Source: Colletes latitarsis
Lineage: Eukaryota > Arthropoda > Insecta > Hymenoptera > Colletidae
Assembly (NCBI RefSeq): GCF_051014445.1
Contig: NC_135141.1
Coordinates: 2,914,001 to 2,978,000 of the forward strand
Length of the DNA: 64,000 nucleotides
Direction of reading: 5' to 3'
Of this stretch, positions 27,011-35,828 are shown one piece after another; the stretch's first letter is position 1; each line of letters starts with the position of its first letter. The notes below the pieces were generated by a model. The model did no database searches. It was not told the origin of the DNA and saw only the letters and a program-made list of their open reading frames with translations. Made by a program: the position numbers and the translations under genes.

Positions 27011-30000
27011 TTACTGTCGGCGTCGCCGCCTGCCCCCCACCTCCTCACGCGCCCTTTCGGCGTCTTCCTTGGCGGCCATGACCTCTTCACAAAACAAGGC
27101 CATGGCCGCCCATGCCTCCTCACTGCCGACCATCGCACGAATGACGGCCGGCAGCGAGAGGTCCGCTCCTATCGCTCTAACGAGGACACTGCGCTGAACT
27201 GCCCACGCCGGGCAATACTGCAGCGTGTGCTGCGCGGTGTCCTCCCGTCCCCTGCAGTGACGGCACGCAGCCGTCGCCTCCCGCCCTATCCGATGCAGGT
27301 ACCGACCGAAGCAACCGTGTCCGGTCAGTACCTGTGTCAGGCGGTAGGTGGGCGTACCCCAGCTCCGGCCCACCCAGGCATAAAACACTGGGCGAACCGC
27401 CGCGGCGACGCGATCATCCCGCTGGTCTGGCTTCGATAACCAGTCCAGCCACCGACTATAGACGCGTCGCCGCGCCTGGCTTCGGGCCCTGGCGGCCTCC
27501 TCGCCGTGCGGGTCGACGCCCCGCGGGCGAAGGTCGCAGAGGCCTTGATAGACCTCTGCGTCCATTTTCGCCAGCAGGTGAAACGGTGCGGAACCCGCCA
27601 GCAAGGTGGCGGCTGTGTAGGAGATCGTGCGATAACCCCGCACGACTCTGATGGCGACCAACCTTTGTAATCGACGGAGTACAAATGCATCCCGCCGATT
27701 GGCCATCAGACCGCCGGCCCATATTGGCGCGCCATAAAGCGCCATGGACCGGACGACTCCCAAATACAGCCGCCGTGCCGCCATGTTGGGCCCCCCGAGA
27801 TTGGGCATTATGCGGCCTAACGCGACCGCTGCCCTTTCAATACGGGGACCCAACCCTTCCAAATGATGCCCGAACCGCCAGTAGCTGTCGAGGATGAGGC
27901 CCAAATACTTCATCCGGCGCCCCACCCCGACTTGGGCTCCGCCCACCTGTAGAGACGCCTGGCGCGGCACCCCGCGACCACTGACGTTACACAGCCAGAT
28001 GGCCTCGGTCTTCTGGGGTGCCACGCGCAACCCCAGACGCTCTACTTCGGCGACGACTCGTGCCGTCCCTTCCTCCGCGAGGGCCACGGCCCTCCACCAC
28101 GTAACCCCGCCGGCTATCACCAGGGTGTCGTCGGCGTAACATACCAACGACACGCCGACGGGGAGATCAGCCCGCAGCACCGCGTCATACGCCAAGTTCC
28201 ACAAGAGCGGCCCAAGGACCGACGCCTGTGGAACCCCGCGGTGCACCGCTCTCTGCTCCATCCCGTTCCGACCCGGATATTGGACTACCCTGCCCCGCAG
28301 ATAATCCGCGATCAGTCGGCATAGATAGGCGGGCACCCGGTGGTACTGGAGTGCCCGACCTATCGCCCCCCAGGAGAGGGTGTTAAAGGCGTTGGCTATG
28401 TCGAGAGATACTGCCAACGCCACACCCCCCCCCCCCCGGGAGATTGCCGATTCCGCTAGGGTCCGCACTGTCGCTATGGCGTCGACCGTGGAGCGGCCCC
28501 GGCGAAAGCCGAACTGTCGGTCGGCCAGATCAGGGCCGACGCGGGACAGGTGCCCCTCGAGCCGAGATACAATGACCCGCTCGAGGAGCTTTCCAGCCTC
28601 GTCCAACAGACAAATGGGTCGGAACGCAGATGGAGAATCCGCGGGCTTCCCTGGCTTGTGGAGGAGGACCAACCTCGCCACCTTCCATATGGGGGGGAAC
28701 TGACCGGTCCGCAGGCATGCGTCAAAGACGCGTATCAAGCCAGCCCCCAGAGCACCCACCGCTATAGCCCAGGCCCTGCCAGGTATGCCGTCCGGTCCTG
28801 GCGCCGTCTTTTTGGCAGCCATTCTCCGGACGGCCCTGGCCAGCTCCTCCTCGGAGACCCCCAGTTCGTCGGACCACCAAGGCGGGTGATCCGGCTGTGG
28901 CTCGGGGGGATGCAGGAACGCCTCTCCCCCAACTGGGAAGAGGACGCGCATAGTTTCCCCGAGCAGCTGGGGGTCGAGGCTCTCTGTGACCGGGGGCGCC
29001 CATGATCGCATCTTCCCTACGACCATATGATAGGGGCGCCCCCATGGATTTGCATCCAGAGAGCCGAGGAGCTCCGTCCATGCCTGGGCTTTCGCGGTCG
29101 CGATGGCCCGGCGGAGGGTTCTTCGCGCCAGGGAAAATTCCCCGCGCAACCCCACCACCTCTGCCTCCGTCGCCCCGCGCCGTCTCCTGGCGCGGGTGTA
29201 CCGGCGTCGGGCGACAACGCAACGAGTGCGTAAGTCCTCGATCTCGCCCGACCACCAGTACTCGGACCCCCCTCGGCTCGGGGCGGTGGCCCGCGGCATG
29301 ACTGCGTCGCACAAGGACGTCATAGTGTCGCGGAACCAACGCGCCCCGGCAGAAGGATTGCCGAGGGTCCGGCGTGGCATCTCCTGCCATGCCACAACGG
29401 AGGCTGCCATCGCAAGGGCGTCCGGGTCCAGCCTCTTGGCGGACCAGCGTGGCGCCGGGTGTGCTTCCCTGCCCGGTGGTCGGGGTCCATTTACGCCGGG
29501 GGTCGCGGATACGGAAAACGTAATATAGAGGTGGTCGCTTAACGTGGCCACCTCTTCCGCGATCCTCCAGTCGGACACACGGCGCGCTATGGCGGGGCTC
29601 GCCAACGATATGTCGACGATCGACTCGCCCCGCGCGTGCACGCACGTGCTCACGGCCCCTTCATTCAAAACTATGAGGCCGTGACCCGCCGCCCATTCGA
29701 GCATCGCGTCGCCCTTCACGGTCGTCCTGGGGCAGCCCCACGCTGCAGCGTGGGCATTAAAATCTCCCAGGTCGAGTACCCCACTGGCGAGATGTGGGGA
29801 GATGCATCTCCCCACCTCGTCGAGGTACGCCTCAAAATCGCTGAGGCCCTTGGCGGGCGAAGCATAACACCCGGCAACCACTACTTCCCCCCACTTAACC
29901 GCCACAAACCCGTGGCCCCGCCCCACTACAGAGCACGGCAACGTGCCGCGCCCGTACTGCCAGGTGATCGCCGAGACCCCGTTAAGGTCCTCCACCCAAG

Positions 30001-30133
30001 CGGGGTGTTTGGGGACACGATAGGGCTCGGCGATCACGGCCATCCCGATGTTCCACTGCCGGAGGGTTTGGAGCATGAGATCCTGCGCCCCCCGGCAGTG
30101 GTTCAAATTGACCTGGAGGAGGCGTTGAGACAT
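27011..30133 (-). CDS. E1 ORF2: APE endonuclease / reverse transcriptase polyprotein (1,040 aa)
   Basis: The pol-like protein would nick the target and copy element RNA at the nick in the nucleus. The APE-type endonuclease covers about residues 1-215, with NLN (9-11), E36 in AEPYR, GDFNAH (123-128), D174 and SDH (199-201), all expected catalytic positions. RT covers about 440-720: GPDGIPG (446-452), D578 in SLDIANAF, GVPQASVLGP (633-642) and YADD (666-669). A C-terminal CX2CX8HX4C finger uses C957, C960, H969 and C974, and the end is arginine-rich. The ATG at 30133 is chosen because it overlaps a TAA as TAATG and starts a conserved N-terminus (RLLQVNLNHCR, compare E2). The frame is open throughout. 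Oddities are Ala637 in place of the usual Gly and a C13 run at 28425-28437 that adds glycines before the RT aspartate. Active or recently active is plausible, not shown. Confidence 0.93.
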   Translation of the reverse strand: MSQRLLQVNLNHCRGAQDLMLQTLRQWNIGMAVIAEPYRVPKHPAWVEDLNGVSAITWQYGRGTLPCSVVGRGHGFVAVKWGEVVVAGCYASPAKGLSDFEAYLDEVGRCISPHLASGVLDLGDFNAHAAAWGCPRTTVKGDAMLEWAAGHGLIVLNEGAVSTCVHARGESIVDISLASPAIARRVSDWRIAEEVATLSDHLYITFSVSATPGVNGPRPPGREAHPAPRWSAKRLDPDALAMAASVVAWQEMPRRTLGNPSAGARWFRDTMTSLCDAVMPRATAPSRGGSEYWWSGEIEDLRTRCVVARRRYTRARRRRGATEAEVVGLRGEFSLARRTLRRAIATAKAQAWTELLGSLDANPWGRPYHMVVGKMRSWAPPVTESLDPQLLGETMRVLFPVGGEAFLHPPEPQPDHPPWWSDELGVSEEELARAVRRMAAKKTAPGPDGIPGRAWAIAVGALGAGLIRVFDACLRTGQFPPIWKVARLVLLHKPGKPADSPSAFRPICLLDEAGKLLERVIVSRLEGHLSRVGPDLADRQFGFRRGRSTVDAIATVRTLAESAISRGGGGVALAVSLDIANAFNTLSWGAIGRALQYHRVPAYLCRLIADYLRGRVVQYPGRNGMEQRAVHRGVPQASVLGPLLWNLAYDAVLRADLPVGVSLVCYADDTLVIAGGVTWWRAVALAEEGTARVVAEVERLGLRVAPQKTEAIWLCNVSGRGVPRQASLQVGGAQVGVGRRMKYLGLILDSYWRFGHHLEGLGPRIERAAVALGRIMPNLGGPNMAARRLYLGVVRSMALYGAPIWAGGLMANRRDAFVLRRLQRLVAIRVVRGYRTISYTAATLLAGSAPFHLLAKMDAEVYQGLCDLRPRGVDPHGEEAARARSQARRRVYSRWLDWLSKPDQRDDRVAAAVRPVFYAWVGRSWGTPTYRLTQVLTGHGCFGRYLHRIGREATAACRHCRGREDTAQHTLQYCPAWAVQRSVLVRAIGADLSLPAVIRAMVGSEEAWAAMALFCEEVMAAKEDAERAREEVGGRRRRRQ

Positions 30134-30135
30134 TA
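30131..30135 (-). promoter_or_regulatory. TAATG stop-start junction, E1 ORF1/ORF2
   Basis: The ORF1-type stop TAA (30135-30133) and the ORF2 start ATG (30133-30131) share one base. A UAAUG junction is known in SART1 of Bombyx, where it couples termination of ORF1 to re-initiation at ORF2. Its presence here suggests the same mode of ORF2 expression, but only if ribosomes arrive in the shifted ORF1 frame. Confidence 0.7.
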
Positions 30136-30375
30136 TCGGATCTCACCCGCGGCCTCCTCCAGGCCTCCACTTCCAGCGCTTAGGGGCGCCTCTGCGCGCC
30201 CCGGATCATTGCCGCCGTACGAGGCCATCACCCCCCTAATAAGGGGCTCTGACCCGCAAGGCGTCTGGTCTGCCGCCCGTGGTGGGGGCTCTGCAGCACC
30301 CCCACCGGACAAAACTCCTTCCGATTTCGTGGAGGTGGAGGGCACCGAGTCGCAAGGCGCCACATCCCACCTCCA
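30133..30375 (-). pseudogene. E1 ORF1, probable true C-terminal tail in shifted frame
   Basis: A second minus-strand frame is open from 30375 to TAA 30135-30133. Its end (GGLEEAAGEIR, stop) resembles the shifted-frame end of E2 ORF1 (DGREEAGAAIN, stop), and its TAA overlaps the ORF2 ATG as TAATG. It therefore looks like the original C-terminus of ORF1, reached through a one-base indel somewhere in 30236-30375. Alternatives are programmed frameshifting or a base-call error. Confidence 0.6.
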
Positions 30376-31966
30376 TCATCTCCGTCATGGGTTGCGGGGC
30401 GGGTACACATGCCACCCCCCTCACTGCCGTCGCGACAGAGGCTGGGGCGGGTGTAACACCGGACACCACAGCTGGGGACGGCTGGGAACAAGCCGCCCCC
30501 TGGATCTCCATCGCGACGGGCACCGGCGCCGGCTCAACACCAGCCGGCACCGTGGATGGGGGCACAACCATACCCTTTGCCTTCTTCCCCTTCCGTTTGG
30601 GGGGACGGCACGCCGCCCCACCCATTCGGTGATCCGCTGGCCGCCCCAGGCCCACACAAAGGGGGCATTTTGGGGCGGCCGTACACTCCCTGGCTGTGTG
30701 GGAGGCCCCTCCGCAGCGGTAGCAGAGGCCGCTGCGATCTACGGTGCTGGTGCACCGCTGCCGAACGTGACCGAACTCCAGGCAGCGGTGGCACTGCAGC
30801 GGCCTCGCGGCAAGCACCGCCAGCCGGGCCTCGAAGAAGCCGACCATTAGGCGGCCGGACTTCGCGAGCTTGGTTGCGGCGCGAAGGGGACAGCGAGCCC
30901 AGGCAGTAAACATGCCTGAGCTGTCCCTGCGGAGGTCACCAACGTTGACCTCCGCAGCGCCGCAACCCCCGGCGGTGGCAAGGGCCTCCCTAACTGCGTC
31001 CTGGGTGGCTGCCTCCGACAGGCCGGACACCCTTAACTCGGCCTGTTTCTGGGGGCAAGCCACCCGAACACCCTCGTCCTGGAGGACCCCCTCAAGACGC
31101 GCACGCAGAGCGGTCGCCTTCTCCTTACCTTTCTCACCAGGGATCGCTAACAGGAGCGCCCCGGTGACCGCTCTGGTGGGCTGCATCCCGGTGATCCCGA
31201 GATCCTTACAGATACCCGGCATCACCCTGTTGAGGAGGGGGCCCAGTTCTCCTTCGCGTCCTACGGCGGCGGTCACCGAGACTGCTGCCTTTTTAGGCAA
31301 CCTCGGCAATTTGACCGCCGCAGTCTGAGCACCGCCTTTCTTGCTGCTGCCAGCCGCAGTAGTGGCGGCTGGCCGACTTGCCGCGGAGGTCTTACCTGCC
31401 TTGGTGGTGGGTGTGACTGCAGTCGCCTCCTTTCCACACCCCTTCTTTTTGCCACGCCTAACCACCTCAGCCCAAGTACCCTGCCCCTCGCTGGTGGGGG
31501 CAGGGGTGGACTTCGCCTTGGGTGGTGGTGGAGGGAGAAGTGGCGCAGCCTTTTCCGACACTTTGGATTTCGCGGCGGGTGGCTTTGATTTATCCGCCAC
31601 TCCGGCTGTAGAGGTGCCACCATGGGGCTTCGTGGCACCTATCTTTTTGTTTGTAGCCTTGGGGGTTGTCGCGGCGGCTTTGACTGGAGCACACGTGCCC
31701 CCCGGTTTCGTCGCCACGGTCCCCTTCGCCTTTCCCTTTGGCATATCTGCTCCTTTCGCGTTAATCGGCGGGGCCGCTCCCGCGGATGGAGAAAGGGTCA
31801 TGGCACCCTTCCCCAGTGGCGGGCGGGACACAGCCCGCCACACCGCATCAAAACGCGCCTGGAACCGGTCCTCCAGGGCCGATATATGCCCGGCCATGTC
31901 AGAAACCCTTTTGACGACTTCTGCCATCATGGCCACCAAAGGGTTTCCAGACTCGGGGCACTCTTC

Positions 31967-31971
<5 letters not shown>
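30236..31971 (-). pseudogene. E1 ORF1 (gag-like), C-terminal part, separated by E2
   Basis: This continues ORF1 of E1 after the E2 insertion; it begins at the duplicated VEECP codons. Rejoined to the N-terminal part it would make about 941 codons. It shows a short heptad-like segment, a Lys/Ala/Pro/Thr-rich linker, an RRM-like alpha/beta region (about joined residues 600-740), then three zinc knuckles (plus-strand 30605-30800): CX2CX4HX4C twice and a longer CX2C...H...C. Such proteins bind element RNA and form RNPs. The frame ends at TAG 30238-30236, but the expected C-terminus ending at the ORF2 start lies in another frame, so a frameshift is likely here. Without E2 the gene would be nearly complete. 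The open frame also runs upstream into the E2 tail and 3'UTR; that extension is artificial. Confidence 0.88.
31956..31971. repeat. Target-site duplication of E2, 3' side
   Basis: GGGCACTCTTCTACTT lies next to the poly(T) run and is repeated at 37964-37979. It is part of the E1 ORF1 coding sequence (minus-strand codons for VEECP). One or two terminal T residues are ambiguous with the tail. Confidence 0.92.

Positions 31972-32001
<30 letters not shown>
31972..32001 (-). other. Poly(A) tail of E2
   Basis: A T run of about 30 bases on the plus strand joins E2 to the E1 ORF1 sequence. Read on the minus strand it encodes a polylysine stretch in an artificial open frame that runs from E2 3'UTR into E1 ORF1. 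Confidence 0.95.
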
Positions 32002-32002
<1 letters not shown>

Positions 32003-32493
32003 TCGTGGGGAAAATCTTCGAAAGACTCCCTCCCACCTCCTTGGGGAGAGGTGGGAGGGGTGTGTGGGATTCCCCGCGCCCGTACAACGACAGGCGCGGG
32101 ACCTACCCACTAAAAACCCCACGGTGACCCTTCGGCACGCTTTGGGAGGATACCGGGAATCGCTCGAAGCATTCTTCCGGTATCCTCCCCGTGCCCGCGC
32201 TTTCGCGCCCATCCCCCGGGGGGACAATCGGTCCCCCCAGTAGACACACTGCCTCATAGCGGCGGGACGGGGCCACTCCATCCCGCCGCTATCCGTCCCG
32301 GGGCCGCGTTTAGTGGCGGCTGCGAGCCCCAACTCGCAACCGCCCGCGACCCCGTTTCCACCCCTCGGCGGCCGGGCGTTCATGGCCGCACCAGACCGCC
32401 GAGGGTGCCTCCCCTTGCGTTGGACCGGTAGGGGGAGGCACTCCTACCCCCAACCGGTCCGACCCGGCGCCGCCTGGCGGGAGGAGGGTCCCC
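32002..32493 (-). other. 3'UTR of E2, hairpin-rich
   Basis: A 492-bp segment between ORF2 and the tail. Inverted repeats: 32028-32039/32048-32059 (12 bp); 32073-32080/32093-32100 (8 bp); 32144-32156/32177-32189 (13 bp, GGGAGGATACCGG arm); 32218-32225/32231-32238; 32256-32267/32281-32292 (12 bp); 32363-32371/32396-32404; 32422-32429 and 32431-32435 pairing with 32453-32460 and 32447-32451. They come in the same order as in E1 although arm sequences differ. The block CTAAAAnnCCACGGTGACC (32110-32129) sits between the second and third hairpins, as in E1. Confidence 0.85.
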
Positions 32494-35400
32494 TCAGGAC
32501 CCCCCTCCCAGCCTAGGCCATCCGCCACGCCGAGGCGGCCGCCCACGACGCCTCGCGACCGGGCGACGACCTCGGGCCACCGCACGAGCGCGAGCTTCAG
32601 CGCGCCGCTGAAGCTCGCGCTCCCTCCCCGCGGCCTCCTTCTGCAACATTACGTTCTCGCAGAAGGAGGCCACGGCCCTCCACTTCTCCTCGCTGCCGAG
32701 CATGGCGCGCACCACGCCCGGCAGCGAGACATCCCGCCCGACAACGCCGACCAGGACACGGCGCTCCCCCTCCCACGCGGGGCATACCTCCAGGGTATGA
32801 TCCGCCGTGTCCTGCTCAGCGTCGCAGTGGCAGCAACGCGCCGTCGGCTCCTTCCCTATCCGGCACAGGTATCTTCCGAAGCTGCCATGCCCGGAAAATA
32901 CCTGTGCCAGCCGGTAGGTGAGGCTGCCATGGCCTCTGTCCAGCCACTCCTTCAGGAGCGGCCGAACAGCCCCGACAGTCCGGTGCCCCGCGGTTGGCAG
33001 AGCCAGCCGCTCCTGCCACGCGAGCAACACGGACTGCCGGGCCTGGCGCTTCAAATCGCCCTAAGCAGGTTCCTGCCCGCCCGGGACCGCCCCCACCCCC
33101 GCGCGACGGTCGACGCGGTGCCGGTACATCACCGCGTGCGACCGCGCGAGCAGGTCCATGGGCGGCATCCCCGCTAGAACCGTCGCCGCCTCATGTGACA
33201 CGGTCCGATACCCGCGGACGACCCTGAGCGCCATGCGCCTCTGCACCCGACGCAGCATAGTCATGCTGCGCCGGGAGGCAGCCAGGTCGTCCGCCCAGAC
33301 GGGGGCCCCGTATAGGGCCACCGACTGGACCATTGCCACATAGAGGCGACGAACTCGGCCCGCCGGGCCCCCCAGGTTGGGCAGGATCCGGCCCAGAGCC
33401 GCAACCATCCTTTCCAACCGGGGGACCAGGCAGCGGAAATGCTTCTCGAAACGCCAGTGGCTATCGAGGATCAGCCCCAGATACCTGATCTGGGGCTTCA
33501 CCTCGATGTCAGCCCCACCCACCCGAATCAGAGGGGGTGGCGGATCCTGCCGAGGTGAATGAAACGCAATCACCTCGGTCTTATGGACCGCCACCGTCAT
33601 CCCCATCCCCCTGATCCGGTCGACGACGCGTTGCGACCCCTCCTCCGCGCGACGCATGGCCCTCCCCCAGTGCGCCCCGACGGCCAGCACCAGTGTGTCA
33701 TCCGCATAACACACCATGCTGACGCCGTCGGGGAGGCCGGCCCGCAACACCGAGTCGTACGCGATGTTCCACAGGAGTGGCCCGAGGACCGACCCCTGCG
33801 GAACACCGCAGTACACCTCCCTCCGCATATCACCATCCCGGCCCGGATACTCGATCCACCTGCCGCGGAGATAATCCCCGACGACCGCCCTGAGACAAGG
33901 GGGGACTCGATGATATTCGAGCCCCCTCCTTATCTCTTCCCAGGGGAGGGTGTTAAAGGCATTGGCAATATCCAAGGATATTGCCAATGCCACCCCTCCC
34001 CGGGAGACGGCCGCCTCCGAGAGGGCCCTCACACGACCTATCGCGTCGATAGTCGATCGGCCCCCCCGGAAACCGAACTGGCAGTCGGCCAGACCGGGAT
34101 CACCCCGCGACAGGTGCTCGACGAGGCGGGCAGCAATCACACGCTCGAAGAGCTTGCCCACCTCGTCGAGGAGACAAATGGGCCGGTATGCGGAGGGAGA
34201 CTCCGCGGGCCGACCCTCCTTCCGGAGGAGGACCATCCTCGCCACCTTCCAACTGGGGGGGAATCGCCCGTCCTTCAGGCAGCGGTCGAACAACCGCCTG
34301 AGGTCGGCCCCAAGGACGCCCTGGGTCAAGACCCAAACCCGGCCGGGCACACCATCCGGACCCGGGGCCGTGTTACGAACCCCGAGCCGTCTGATGGCCG
34401 CTGCCAGCTCCTCCTGCGTGACCCCCAGCTCGGCCGTCCACTCCACTGGGACAGCCGCCGCCGCCGGAGGACGCGGTCCCCTCTCCCCAATTGGGAAGAG
34501 TGTATTGACCACGTCCTCCATCAGCCGGGGGTCAAGACCCTCGGTGACGGGGGGCGCCCACGGGCGGAGCTTATTGAGCACCACCTTATATGGGCGCCCC
34601 CATGGATCGTCATCAAGGGTCTGGAGGAGCTGCTTCCATGCCTGGGTCTTGGCCCGTTTGATGGCGACCTGCAGAGCAACCCGCGCCACGCGGTATGCTC
34701 CATACAGGTCATCAGCTGCCCTGGCTCGCGCCACGCCGTCGCCTGTACGTTGACGACGGCGCGCGCGGGTGTACTGGCGTCGGGCGCGGACAGTCGCGAC
34801 TCGCAACTCCGCGATCGCGTCCGACCACCAGTACACCGCCCGGCGAGGAGAAGCCCGCCCGACCCGAGGCATCGCCGCGTCGCAAATACCCGCGACCAAT
34901 GCTCCGAGCCGGGCGACCTCCTCCTCTATGCTCGGCAACTCGGCCGCTCCCTGCGGCCAAGTTGCAGCGAGGGCAGCTGCCATCAGGGCGTCCTTGTCCA
35001 GGCGCCGAAGCGCCCAGCGGCGTGGTGGGGTGCCACGCAGGCGGCCGTGTCGGGATGCACTCGCGGCGGCAGAGACCTCCATCCGGATGTACCGGTGATC
35101 GGAGAGTGTCTCTGCCCCCGCGACCACGTGCCAACCCGACACCATGCGCACGGCGTTGGGGGTCGCGAATCCAACATCCACGATGGACCCCCCATATCGC
35201 CGCACGCATGTGTGCTCCGAGCCCCGGTTCAATACCCGGAGGTCGAGCCCCGCCGCCCAATCGCCCAGGATCCCGCCGCGAACGGAGGTCCTGGGGGATC
35301 CCCAAGCCACCGACTTGGCATTAAAATCCCCCAGGACCAGCACCGGCCGGGCCGCGTAGCGCTGCACGCATGCCGCGACCTCGGCCAAGTACAGCTCGAA

Positions 35401-35700
35401 CGCAGCGTGACCGCTACGGGGCGAAATGTAGCACCCCACCACAGCGACTCCCCCCCAGTCCACGGCGACGAATCCCCGACCGCGCTCCAACAAGGAGAAC
35501 GGTGGGGACCCGTCGCCCCCTCCCCATACCGTCGCCACCAAGCCGTCCGCGTCGCCCACCCAATGAGGGTGATCAGGGACGCGGTACGGCTCGGCGGCGA
35601 CCGCCAGGCCAACCCCCCACTCCGCGAGGACTTGGGACATCAAGTCCTGTGCCGCGCGGCAGTGGTTGAGGTTGGCCTGGAGGAGGAGGCGGGGCGGCAT
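32494..35700 (-). pseudogene. E2 ORF2: APE endonuclease / reverse transcriptase with one in-frame TAG
   Basis: The frame starts at ATG 35700, overlapping TAA as TAATG, and would give 1,068 aa, but TAG at 33063-33061 ends it after 879 residues. Beyond the TAG the same frame stays open to 32494 and contains the expected C-terminal CX2CX8HX4C finger, so this is a single nonsense change and not a frameshift. Catalytic residues are present: E37 in AEPYR, GDFNAK (124-129), D175, SDH (200-202); RT LDIANAF, GVPQGSVLGP and YADD (665-668). The C-terminal tail is Arg-rich. The truncated protein would have endonuclease and RT but no finger, a part usually needed in this clade. Stop readthrough or a base error are alternatives. 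Confidence 0.92.
32588..32620 (-). other. Perfect 15-bp inverted repeat in the E2 ORF2 end
   Basis: The arms GCGCGAGCTTCAGCG (32588-32602) and CGCTGAAGCTCGCGC (32606-32620) pair perfectly around a 3-base loop, inside the codons for the Arg/Ala/Glu-rich C-terminal tail. E1 has a hairpin just past its ORF2 stop (26979-26985/26993-26999). It may be the first member of the 3' hairpin series, extending into coding sequence. Confidence 0.7.
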
Positions 35701-35702
35701 TA
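35698..35702 (-). promoter_or_regulatory. TAATG stop-start junction, E2 ORF1/ORF2
   Basis: TAA 35702-35700 and ATG 35700-35698 overlap by one base, as in E1. The current ORF1 frame stops four bases earlier at TAA 35706-35704, so the local sequence TAATTAATG holds both stops. The arrangement matches the UAAUG re-initiation signal described for SART1. Confidence 0.75.
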
Positions 35703-35828
35703 ATTAATGGCCGCGCCAGCCTCCTCCCGGCCGTCCGTCCCCGTAGCACCGTCCACCTCCATGGAGGACGATGCCACCGCCCTCGGCACCGGAGCCGGTG
35801 CAGCCCGCCTCTTCCTCTCCTTCCGGGA
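35700..35828 (-). pseudogene. E2 ORF1, probable true C-terminal tail in shifted frame
   Basis: Just after the third zinc knuckle, the minus-strand C9 run (plus-strand G9, 35829-35837) separates two frames. In the alternative frame the protein continues SRKERKRR...SSSMEVDGATG...EEAGAAIN and stops at TAA 35702-35700, overlapping the ORF2 ATG. E1 ORF1 has a matching basic patch (KRKGKKAK) and VAMEIQGA in its main frame, so the alternative frame is the likely ancestral one and the run has probably gained or lost a base. Sequencing error in a homopolymer is possible. Confidence 0.7.

Noticed and set aside
29636..30850. 404-codon plus-strand open frame across the E1 ORF1/ORF2 junction
   Set aside because: It is antisense to both E1 genes; no domain; GC-rich shadow.
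31341..32243. 300-codon plus-strand open frame containing polyphenylalanine
   Set aside because: The Phe run is the complement of the E2 poly(A) tail, so the frame crosses a transposon boundary and cannot be a gene.
33559..35703. 714-codon plus-strand open frame opposite E2 ORF2
   Set aside because: It is antisense to a clearly recognised RT gene, has low-complexity Pro/Arg/His content and no domain. Long antisense frames are expected in GC-rich coding DNA.
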